Assembly: GCA_030770535.1 (NCBI GenBank)
Contig: JASVEC010000002.1
Coordinates: 2,046,001-2,110,000, forward strand
Source of the DNA: Batkoa obscura
Taxonomy: Eukaryota; Entomophthoromycota; Entomophthoromycetes; Entomophthorales; Batkoaceae
Length of the DNA: 64,000 nt
Direction: 5' to 3'
Part shown: positions 47,379 through 58,102 of the stretch, piece by piece
Position numbering within the stretch: the stretch's first letter is position 1
Layout: the number at the start of each line of letters is the position of its first letter
Notes under the pieces: model-generated
The model's input: only the letters and a program-made list of their open reading frames with translations
What the model was told of the DNA's origin: nothing
The model's database searches: none
Translations under genes and position numbers: made by a program

Positions 47379-47478
47379 ATTTGGGACTATTTTTTTTGGT
47401 TTCGTTGTTTTTCCATTTTTTAAGTGCTATTTGAGTGAAAAATTGTAGTAAAATTCTTGAAAAAATACATCCCCATTT
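47379..47478 (-). mobile_element. MITE-like element, copy 11
   Basis: Reverse orientation and slightly shortened: the tip is ATTTGGGACT, the end is ACATCCCCATTT and the centre is AGTGCT. It is the last copy found; none lies between 47.5 and 64 kb. Confidence 0.75.
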
Positions 47479-48552
47479 GAACAAAACTACTTAGACTATA
47501 GATTTAATACATTTTATTACAGAATCCAGCTAGATTTAAAATATACTTTTAAACCTAATTAAGTTTCATAATATTTATACTTGAATTTCAAAAGTCAGTT
47601 TATAAACTAAATAAACTATAAAAAAAGCAGTATGTTGTATAAAGTAAATCATTAAAGGGTAGTAATAAGTACTTTCTTCAATAAAGTTATCATTGTTAAT
47701 GTAAAAAAAGCTATACAATTCGAGTTAAAAACAATATAATATTTCAAAATTAATATAATTACTTGTCAACTTTTATTTCATGGATATTTAATTTAATAAT
47801 AAAAAACTGAAATAGTAATATTAAATACACTACTATCAGACTTTTATCTAAAAAAAATCGCTTTAACTTTAGATTATTAAGATTAGCTATAAGCTAAATA
47901 GAGCTATTATTAAATTGGGAACTATAAAAAGATATACAAAACATACAATCAGTGACAATATTCCATTACTGATTAAAACTAAAGTTTGATAAAAGTAAGC
48001 AGTCTATATTCATAATTTAAATATTGATATAAAATTGTATCCAAGAAAGTATTATAATAATTATTCAAAACAAAACTTTAATTTTCTATTTCTAATTATT
48101 ATAATATGGTAAACTTTTAACTATTCCAACATAATTACCATTTATGCTAATGTTATCATCCTCCTATTTTACCAAGTATTTTTAAATAATGTAAAAAGGA
48201 TTTATTAGTATAAAATAATTAAATATAATTAGATATGATATAGTTTTAGCATTGCTCAAAATTATAAAAGATATATTGTTAATTAATAGGATTAAGTTCT
48301 GTTGTGAAAAGCTCTATAAATAGTAAAAATTAAAAGCTGGATATAAGTCAATTGTGCCTACCACAATTGCTGTTAAAGTGAATTGGAGGATCTTAGCTTA
48401 ATATTTGTACAAATAAGCTAAAAGTTACTTTTTTCTTATTTAACTGTGCTATTTTAAATATCAAGTTAAAAAGTTTAAAAAAGCCAAAGACTTTCTTCCA
48501 AAAGATAGTATATTCAAAGTATATATCCAATAATCTAAATGATAAAAGGACT

Positions 48553-51500
48553 TTATCCTGTTGGTGTAGCGCATTCTTCTGGGGCTGGAGGATTCAATCC
48601 ATTTCTATTAGAATTTAATGGTATATTATTATAATGGTGACTTGATCCCACATTTCGTTGTGTCATATTCAAGGCTGCATTGACTTCTTTCAAGGCTCTT
48701 TTGGAAATTGAAATATCATCATCATCATCATTAACCCAAATACATGCACTCCTTACTGTTGTATTCCCTTTCTCCCATTTTTCTTTAAGATACTCTTGTA
48801 AATGATTTCTATATTCTGGTTGAAGGTATGCTCCCCCACTTTTTGATTTTAACGATCCATTAGGATTTTGATATGAAAGATTAACTGGTATATCATCTGT
48901 TCCATTTTCCCATCTCTTCCAAGCTTCAAGGTAACCATGTTCTAAATTTTTAACCCATCGTGGTGTATCAAATAAACGTGAATAGTCTCTAGTTAAAAAC
49001 AATGCTTTTCTAAGCTCAATGAGTTCTCCATGACCAATACGACGGTTCTTTTTAATTCCATTATCTGGTGGGAGTCTTGAGCTGGAACTCAAACCTAAAC
49101 GATTTAAAACAACTAATAAAATTAGTAAAATACTAAAGTAAATATTATAAACTTACTTTCATTATCAGTTCCTTCCAAATACCTATACTTGACAGATAAT
49201 GCAAGTTTAACTGCTTGATCTGCATAGGCTTCCTCGCTTTCTGTTACCATATACTCCCCATAACCAGTAGCATAAGCAATACTTGCTGCTACACGTGAAC
49301 ACATTTTATACATATGACGCGCAAAGGTTACAATTGGAGTTCCAGACCATAAGATATCAGCTGCAGTGGTATGTGCGTTACATTCAGGTGTATCAAAAAA
49401 TAGATCTGCAATCCTTCCACGATGTATATGAATGTGTTTAGGTGCAACATCTGTGAAAAGAACTCTATTAGCCACTTCTGGTCCGGCTATTTCCATAGCT
49501 GTGCGTTTAAGATGAGCTTCACCAGCCGCTGGGAATCTCAAAAGCCATAGCACAGAGTTGGGTACTCGTCTCAAAACATTAATCCATACAGCGTAAATTG
49601 CTGGATCAAGTTTATAAAGTTGATTGAAATTAGCAAAGATAATTGTATCTGGGTGAAGCCCTGGAAATACTTCTTGTCTCATTCGCCATCTTCTATCTTC
49701 CTCATGTAACCAAGCAAGTTCAAGATCTTCTCTTGTACGATTCATTGGATGTAATGGAATTCTATCAGCTCCAGCGTCTGGGTCATCTGGATCTCTAAAT
49801 CCTTGTCTATGGTCATTGACGAAATAAGAATGTGGTAAATATATCAATTTTTCAGTATATACCCAAGATTCCGAAGCTTCTTCTGGATCTAAATCTAAAG
49901 AATCGACTTGACTCAACTTTTCTTTAATATCTGTTACTTCTTCCCTTGCTAAAAATTGATCCGAGCATACTGTTTGAGGTGGACATACAATTGGATCAGC
50001 AATAAACCAATCACACCAATGCCCACCAAGGGTTCCTGCAAACCCCATATAAGACATTAAAATGGGTGCTGGTCTTGCTGCAAATACTTCATTTCTGGCT
50101 CCTTTTGTATATCCGTTGAGATTAATTAAGATATGAATACCATCTTGAACTATCCTTTCTACAATGGCTTGAGTTGACCATCCTGAAACATCAATAAAAT
50201 TGGGTGTTGAGCTTTGAATTTTAGCCCTATAAGGCGAATTATCATTAGGTGTAGTTGCATATAAAAATACATCAAATTTTTCTCTATCATGAAAACCAAA
50301 AACAGATTGCATAAGATGTGCAAGTGGGTGATTAGCAAAATCAGAAGAAACATAACCTAACCTCAGCTTATTCAAAGCTGGTGGTGGTGGCGGATAAACT
50401 GTAGATGGAAGCCATGGTGATGTTAATGTAGAATGTGCAATTCTTAAAGCATTACGATGACTTATAAGTCTGACCTGCCTTGGTGTAAGTGGATAGGTAA
50501 ATGTATGGAATGGTAGAACAGTTGGCAATGGGGGAAGTGGTAGCTTGGGTAAATCAGGCCTTTTATAAAGAGCCAACTCACTTTGTTTAAGTTGAGTTAA
50601 ATTTATCTTTCCAGAATTAGGTGCATATTTATAATGTTTCCAATACCATAAACGTTGGAGTTTACGTATCGCCTTTTCTATTGCCCTCATCGCCCATCCC
50701 CCTTCATTAGGTATTGTGGCTTGACAAGAAGTACTTAATTTTTGCCAAATCGAATAGCGTTCCTTCCAAGTACTATCTTTACTTGATTGGAAGCAGCGTA
50801 ACATATCTGAAATAAATGTGTTTTTATCTATTGAATTCTGTGAAAGTATTACACCACGCCCCCAGTCCGATCCAGATATAAGTTGTTTATTAACAATTTG
50901 TATAATACGATCCATCCATCCAAGTCTAACCATGTTGCTGTGGGGGTCTTTATAAGTATGGCGTCCGCGCCAATCACAAATACCTCCTAAGGCATTAACT
51001 AAACCACAAACTGCTTCTGTAAATTCTGGGTTTATTTCAACTGCTCTCATATACCATTGAATACTATCCTGTGTCCTTCCAGAGTCTTTCAACGCGTTTC
51101 CTAGGTTAGCCAAAGCAACATCAAATTTGGGATTACATTCTACTGCTTTTTCATACATCCTTATGGCTTCACCGATATTACCCATATCTTTAAGTAACGA
51201 ACCAAGATTAGTATACAAATGTGGATGACGAGCATCCAAAGTTAAACCATATGAATAATATTGAAGTGCAAGATTACCCCCAGTTACTTGAGGAGGTTGG
51301 TTATTTCCAGTTGGTAAAGGAGCTGGAATATTGCTAAGCAAAATACCCAAATTGTTACATGTAGATGGACTAGGGTATAATGACAAAGATAGATAATAGA
51401 GCGGTAAAAGAAGCGAAAGTGGGTGTGGATTAATACAAGTATCTTGGTATATTTTAGCTAAAGTCAAAATAACAACTGAAGTTGTTTGACATGCTAGATT

Positions 51501-53366
51501 ATGAAAGTTAGGCTGTGTGATTTCAGTTCTTGAACGATCAAGCATACCAGGAAGTATTCCTCCAGAATTTGCAAATAACATTCCATAAAGTTGAAGACTA
51601 ACATGAGGTGGCAAAAGTACATTCGGTGTTTGTGATAACTCAAACTTAGAAAGATTATCAGGGTGCGGAACTACTTCTGGAGGCAAATACAATGCAAGGA
51701 TTTGCGCTATTATCTCAAATAATGTAAATCCACCAAAAATTAGTTGAAGTGCCCTTTCATATTCTTTTCTCGCTTCATTTATTTTACCCATTGCATACAT
51801 CATATTTCCTTTTGAGTATAACAAGTTTTGAAATCTAGGCACAAATGCTTGGCCTAATATTTGGCATGGATCTTTACAAAAATCTTCAAAACTATTATTA
51901 CCCAAAACATGTGATTCTACATAACAACACAATTTATAAGCTTCACTATACCTTGGGGAATTCTGATTTGGAACTTGATTATTATGGTCTTGAGGTTGCT
52001 GCATACTTGGAGGCCTAGAAAAGGTTAATAATCCAATAAGATTTTCGACTGCATCCCAATAAGTTGGTCTTATCTTTATAGCTTTCCACCACCAATGTTC
52101 TGCTTCTTTATCTTGTCCCATATTTCTAAAAGTTGTTCCTATATTACCCATGGCTTCAACATAGTTAGGATCTATTTTAAGTATTTCAAAATGAAACTCA
52201 AGAGAAGTTTGGTGATTTCCGTGAGCATAGTATACACATGCTAAAAGAAGCAATATAGGAAGATGGTTAGGATGGAGTTGGTTTAATGTTATAAGTAAAG
52301 GGAGAAGGTTAGGTGAATGTGAATTTGATGTATATAAACTATGTGCATATTGTAATAAATGATCTCTCCAAGGCTCAAGTTTTGCATTTTTTATTGTTAC
52401 GTTGGTTCCATATACATATTGCTCTTGTAAGTTTATTGGGGCTTGGGGAACATAATGATGTTGGAATTGATATGTCTGTGTTGAATAAACTATTGGAACA
52501 CCATTCGAGTCTATTTGTGGGTAAGATATATTTCCATAATGCCCAATAGTGGCTGAGTTCGGATTGTTTATTACTGATTGACCATTTTGATATCTAATTC
52601 CTTGATAATTTTGAAAGCTTCCATGATATTGGCTATTTATAGTTGTCCCATGTGTTTTATATTGAGGTATTTGTCCATTATTATTCCACCTTGAGCCCCA
52701 TTGTTGATTATACATCGTGTAATTATCATTAGTATTATTATATTGTTTACCTCCACTGTTATAATCCGAGATCTCTTGAATTGGTGGCAATGCATATTGA
52801 TTATTCATAATAACTCCTTGATTATTTGCGGGTGTACCATAGAAAAAATGTGACAAATGAAGATCTGGTTGATATTCCCTATTATAGTAATTCATTGCGT
52901 GATCATACATATATACAGAAAGGATATTTGGTGTTGGGGGTGCAATCATTAGAGCTTCATGTGGGTGATTTGGCACTGGTAAAAATGCTGGCATCTGGTG
53001 CATTGGATATATCCCTTGAACAGGGTAATGATAGTTAACTGGATTATTTTGATTAAAATTTATATAACTTGGTTGCGGAGAATTTACCCAAGGCTCGGGA
53101 TACCTTGCAGTTGTGATGGCGAAATGACCAAATTGTTCGTTTAGTTGTATGTTGTCGTTTTCATATTCTTCTTCTTCTTCCTCTTCTTCATGCTGATTAC
53201 TCATAGTATTATAATGCCCATTTTGTTGATTATTCATGACTCCATTTCGATAATTTAAATTATATTGTTCATTTCGTAATTGATCATTAGTTAGGTTGAC
53301 CATCTGTTGATGATTTATAACTGAATTGATATTCTGTTGTAGCGTAGGTTCCTGCCTTTGAGCCAT
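48553..53366 (-). CDS. OGT: Nucleocytoplasmic O-GlcNAc transferase (GT41, SPY/OGT family, 1583 aa)
   Basis: The model is complement(join(48553..49094, 49157..53366)), with one 62-base intron. Residues 1 to about 330 are Gln/Asn/Tyr-rich and disordered. TPR repeats follow in two groups (about 345-480 and 700-800), for example Y-V-E-A-M-G-N-I-G-T-T-F and P-K-F-D-V-A-L-A-N-L-G-N-A-L-K-D-S-G. The GT41 catalytic region (about 990-1580) has D-F-A-N-H-P-L-A-H-L-M-Q-S-V with the active-site histidine, F-A-N-F-N-Q-L-Y-K-L-D-P, and N-A-H-T-T-A-A-D-I-L-W-S-G-T-P for UDP-GlcNAc. It would place single GlcNAc (or fucose, in SPY relatives) on Ser/Thr of nuclear and cytosolic proteins. Yeasts lack it; early fungi can have it. 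The C-terminal exon adds a basic, disordered tail. Confidence 0.93.
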
Positions 53367-54991
53367 CGCCTTTAATAAAATAAATAAAATGGAACTTTTT
53401 AGTATAGAAAGTAAGACTCTGTTTTAATATATACTTCAGAAACTTCAATAATTCAATCAATAACTTATCAAATAAATTATTCTTAATATTACATTAATTT
53501 ATTCTTATTTGCTAAATTTATTCCTATGCCTTTGCCCTGTGTGGTTAAAATTTACCCAAAATAGTTAAAAAGACTTTGATTGAATGTTTGGGCTGCTTCT
53601 GAGATTTAAGTATATGATTGGTTTAAAGTGATATAGGCCAAAGTTCAGATAGTAATTCGCTAGAATTAACCGTTGAAAGTGATTTAATTTGATTAAACCA
53701 GATAGCTTAAGCATACACTAATAATCAAAAAAATTATTTAGAAAAATATTTATGAGATAAAAAAATAAATGATAGCTACATTAAATCATAATTATTATGC
53801 CGCCAAATTGATTCAAAATTCATGTTATTCACCTATTGAACTCCTCTTAATGATGTTTTCTTGTATGTTAGTACAAAAACTAATTAATAATCTAGACTTA
53901 TGGTTAATTCTTTAGTCACTAATGAATCAGTTATAAAAGCTAAGTAAATTTATAAATGAAGCTTTATAAAATGCTAAATAAGTTTATTTCCATACTGATA
54001 ATACTATTTTAATATCTTAATTTATTTTAAAGTTTTATGGTTACAGATTATAAACAAGAAATCTAACTAAGCATGGTAAACGATTTATTCTAAACTCTAC
54101 AAATAAGTTAAGTAAAAACAGATTTGTAGCAATAACAAAAGTATTTTAGAGCTTTAGAAAAGATAGAATCACTTTTTTTACTATTGAAAATAATGTAAAA
54201 GTTGATTTTTTTCCTTAATTAGATTATCACTTTGAAATGTATAGTTTTTTATTCTTGAGCGTACTACAATCCCAAATATTATTGGTTCAAAGGCGAAAAG
54301 ATTGCTCTTTTGTAACCAACTCTACTTGATTTTAAAACTTGCATTTTTAAAACAAATAGCGCTAAAAATTTAAATAAAAACTAGACGCTAAGCTTTAGCT
54401 CCTTAAACTAATAAAGAGATTATTATTAATACAATATGATACTACAATATTCGACTTTAAGCCCATCCTTATAAAATAATTTATACTTAAGTTGAAATCT
54501 CTATCCAAAATGTTATAATATAAATCTTATATTTACTCTGAAAAGGAAGATTTTGTACTTAATTGGCCAATAATATTTAATTTTAAATATTTAAAATAAA
54601 AACCATATTATAAATCTTTACCAATTTAAAATCTAAAGATAAAAGATAGCTAGAAGAATAATAATGAGTAATCTTCAATTTCACAAATTATAATCATGAT
54701 ACAGGTAGTAATTTTATTGTAATGTTGTTTTATTGTCTGGTTTATATAAAGCTGTATTTGTTATAAAAAATATATTATTTTAATTTATAAACATAAAACA
54801 ATGTTAACAATAATAAAGCTTTTACATCAGTTGATGTATCTTATGTGATGAAAGCGCTAATAAATTTGCGCAAAAATTAATACTTTAGGTATTCTTAAAT
54901 ATTGTAACAATTAGGCTTTAAGTAAGGTCTTAATTTCATTTAGTCAGCAAAAAATAACATAAAGTACAAATTTATTATAACAATTTAAACA
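53367..54991. other. 1.6-kb intergenic spacer
   Basis: Upstream of OGT and downstream of the transporter, both on the minus strand. It is AT-rich, with no recognised gene, RNA or MITE. Confidence 0.5.
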
Positions 54992-57257
54992 TTACCACCA
55001 TCCTAAAAGTTTCCACCATGCCATTCCAATAGTAAAGTATATACTGAAATAAAATAAGGCCATAAAAAATCCAACAGTAAACCATTGTTTACGCTCTACG
55101 TAACCTTGACCAAAATAAATCGCTAATGAACCTAAGTAAAGTTAGTATCATATTTTTAAACATCTGTTTATTTACCAGTTGAATAAGTAGTCTAATAGCA
55201 ATAAATCAAAATATAAATAAAATGGATAAAAACAGTATTACCATACAACAACACAAGGAGCTAAAATACGCCAGCAATGAAATCAATAAAAACGGAGGAC
55301 AGTCTAACCTTACGCCTGCTTCAAGGAAGGCAGCTACTAACGCTACAATATGCCCCGTAGCCGAAGAAAACATATACATTGAAAGAAAATAGATCAAAGC
55401 AAGTATAATACTTGATTGGACTGGAGAAAAGTTTTCTGAAATTAATGACTTTGCCACTTTATCTCCTAACCAATCTGAAATATTTAACTCACTTAGCTGT
55501 TCAGCCAAAACTATAAAGCCAGATAACCAAAATAAAGTATCCCACTAGTGCAACACATAAATATTTAACATAAGTTGTAAGAATATTATTACCGCTTTAG
55601 TATTCTTAGAGATATCCTCCCAGGATAAAATATCAACTAGGATCATAGTTACCATTGCTAAAAACCCAATTAAAGCATTATTAAGCCCAGTATGTGATTC
55701 AGTAGACCATAAAGTGAGGCATACCATTAATACAATAATTAATTTCTAAAAATTAGATTATCTGAAGTACGAATATATTGAAATTACCCATTCTTTAAAT
55801 GTTACAGGTCCTAAAGTATCAAGCTTTGATTTTATATCATTTTGAATTATTTCTCCATTATATCCTTTTGGCTTAACTATCCAAAATAAAAAGAAAGGCG
55901 TTACTAAAAGTGTAAAAAAGCCTGGTACAAAACTCCCTGTAAGCCACTGCATAAATCCAAATTCTACTTTGAATACTTGATAAGCTTTTGCACTTATCAA
56001 TGGGTTTGGTGCTAATCCTGTCAAAAATAAAGAAGACGAGATCAAGTTGGCTTGACTAGCAATTAAAATCAAGTAACGATTGATGCTATTATCATGAAAT
56101 GTCAAATTATTGGAACTCTCTTCAATTACTTGAATAACTGATGTTACTATAGGTGCTACAACTCCGCCACCTCTTGCACTATTAGATGGTATAAATGGTG
56201 CAAGTATAAACTCTATTTAAAAAATATATGATATTTAAATTAAATTAAACCAAATCAATTAGTAATCGAATTTTACCTGCAAAGCAAAAACTTAGTCCAA
56301 GGCCAGTGGTGCTACTTCCCATCATAGCAACTAAGTGCATGGCAATACGCTTACCTAAGCCACTAACTTCCACAGCTAAACAAAGAAATTAATACAGTAA
56401 AATATGAGGCTGAGTTATTACCTTTTCCAATATGGAAAGCACAAAAGACTAACCACACTACATCATTTGTAAAACTAAACAATTATTATTTGTTATTAAT
56501 AAAACTGAAAATTTTGTACCCTGATACTATTACATGGAAGCTACTCTGAAAAAAATTAAGTCGTTGTATCTTAATTTAAAATTCATTACTTTGTATGCGT
56601 TACATGAGTCGATGATTCCACATAAATTACACTCTAAAGAAGCTCCATCACTACCCTTACACATGAGATTTTTAGTCAAAGCCAATACTGATAAAGCTAT
56701 AGCTATTAATGCCGAAACTTCGTAAGAAGAAATTAATAAAGCTAGAATAAAACTATAAAAATTAGTTTTTATACTAAACAATGACCCAAATATAAATACC
56801 CTGCAAATACAGCTAGTACATGTATACTAGTATGGGTTAAATCTGAACCAGGAGGTATACCCCATATAATTGCTGCAATTATAACTGAAGGTATTAGTGA
56901 CAATAATGGATGGTCAAAAATATCAATATCAAGTCCACTAAATAAATTATGCCACGCATCTAAATTTTTTGGTTAATTGATGATGGCAACACAAGACTAC
57001 TCTTTTATCAACAGTAATTGCTAATACCTCCTATTTTATCCTTCTTTAGTGAAGATTGATAACTTGCAATTGAAGTTCGCCTTGCGGTAATGCTAGTATT
57101 TGGCTCATTATTTATATATAATAATGGAGTAACCTCGCCTATCAAGATATTTAAAAATATTCCCAATGTTGTAACTTTAACTATTACTCATGCTATGCCT
57201 TTTCTGTATTATTTGTTCAGCATCGTCAAATCTCATTTTTGACTGTCCTTGATTCAT
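54992..57257 (-). CDS. DASS-family (SLC13/CitT/DiT-like) anion transporter, 12 exons
   Basis: The model is complement(join(54992..55131, 55176..55191, 55242..55544, 55593..55745, 55788..56212, 56277..56375, 56422..56474, 56520..56545, 56590..56752, 56800..56959, 57028..57138, 57188..57257)), 572 aa, exact in frame. It includes exons of only 16 and 26 bases. After a ~70-residue cytosolic N-terminus come hydrophobic helices with F-T-N-D-V-V-W-L-V-F, F-I-P-S-N-S-A-R-G-G-G, L-A-P-N-P-L, W-D-T-L-F-W-L-S-G, S-S-A-T-G-H-I-V-A and P-P-F-L-L. This is the DASS layout with its two S-N-T/S-A-T substrate loops. No SPX domain is present, unlike yeast Pho87/90/91. A cysteine-rich loop (four Cys near residues 185-205) interrupts the early helices. 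Likely cargo is a dicarboxylate or similar anion. Confidence 0.88.
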
Positions 57258-58102
57258 TTAAAATATTAGTAAAAAGAGAAACGCTATATAGTATTACATT
57301 GGTCACGTGCATTTGTATTATATTGGCTCCTATTTCCACCCTTAAGCTTATATTAGCATGATTGAATATTTATTTTTCATCACTACGGTTTATTTTTAGC
57401 TTATTATCACAGTCACAAAATGAGTCATTAAATTAAGTGACTACTCTATTTAGTAAAATAAATGAATAAAATGGTCTTAAATTCATTTCATTAATAGTTG
57501 TTTTTGATTTAAAGATTTTATGGCAGATATTTTAAAAATGAGAAATCATAGCTTCCAACTATAATTACAAGTAATAATGATTCAATTTTTACCCTTCATT
57601 GCTTTTAAATACTAGATTTTACTTCAGTTTTGACATTTCTATAATTTATATAAATACGCTTAATAGCTCAATATAAAATAGTATTGAATTCAATTAAATG
57701 ATATTTTATGAAAGGACATTAAATGGTAGGATTATTTCATAAAAACTTGGACATATAAGATTTTAAAAAGGGAACCAGGGTCAAATAAAATTAACAATTT
57801 CCATAGGCAACAAAAATGATTTGCTTAAATATAGGCAAACTCTTTATAGCCAATCAAATTACGTAATTGAGGCGAAAAGCAAAACCAATTTCCAAGATTT
57901 TCTAAGCCTACTTTTTAATTCCTTAATTTAACATTAAAACTTTGTCTTTCTTTTATTTTAGCAAGAAAATTTAGGGCATCCATCCAGTTTATACCGCTTA
58001 AGATATTTTTTTCAACAAATTTATATCTTTTTAAAATAAAGCTCTTTATTTGATTTATTCTTTGACTCTAAATAACTACAAATCTTTATTTTTTTGGTGA
58101 AT
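57258..58102. promoter_or_regulatory. Divergent promoter region, DASS transporter / BET gene
   Basis: 845 bases separate the divergent starts. A CACGTG palindrome lies close to the transporter start. No other known site was recognised and no small gene was seen. Confidence 0.45.
57304..57309. promoter_or_regulatory. CACGTG (E-box) 47 bases before the transporter start
   Basis: A perfect CACGTG, the core of bHLH sites such as Pho4 and Cbf1. In DNA this AT-rich a six-base G/C-containing palindrome is uncommon by chance; other CACGTG copies noticed lie inside coding sequence. Regulation of an anion transporter by a bHLH factor would make sense but is inference. Confidence 0.35.

Larger units (their letters stand above)
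46199..48552. other. 2.35-kb gene-poor stretch
   Basis: It contains a leucine-rich coding remnant (46829-47165, minus) and MITE copy 11. The remainder is AT-rich without a recognised gene. Confidence 0.5.

Noticed and set aside
1088-47478. The repeated ~105-bp element as a transcription terminator or a gene-end signal
   Set aside because: Copies lie at varied distances from genes in both orientations and have precise inverted ends, which fits a mobile element better.
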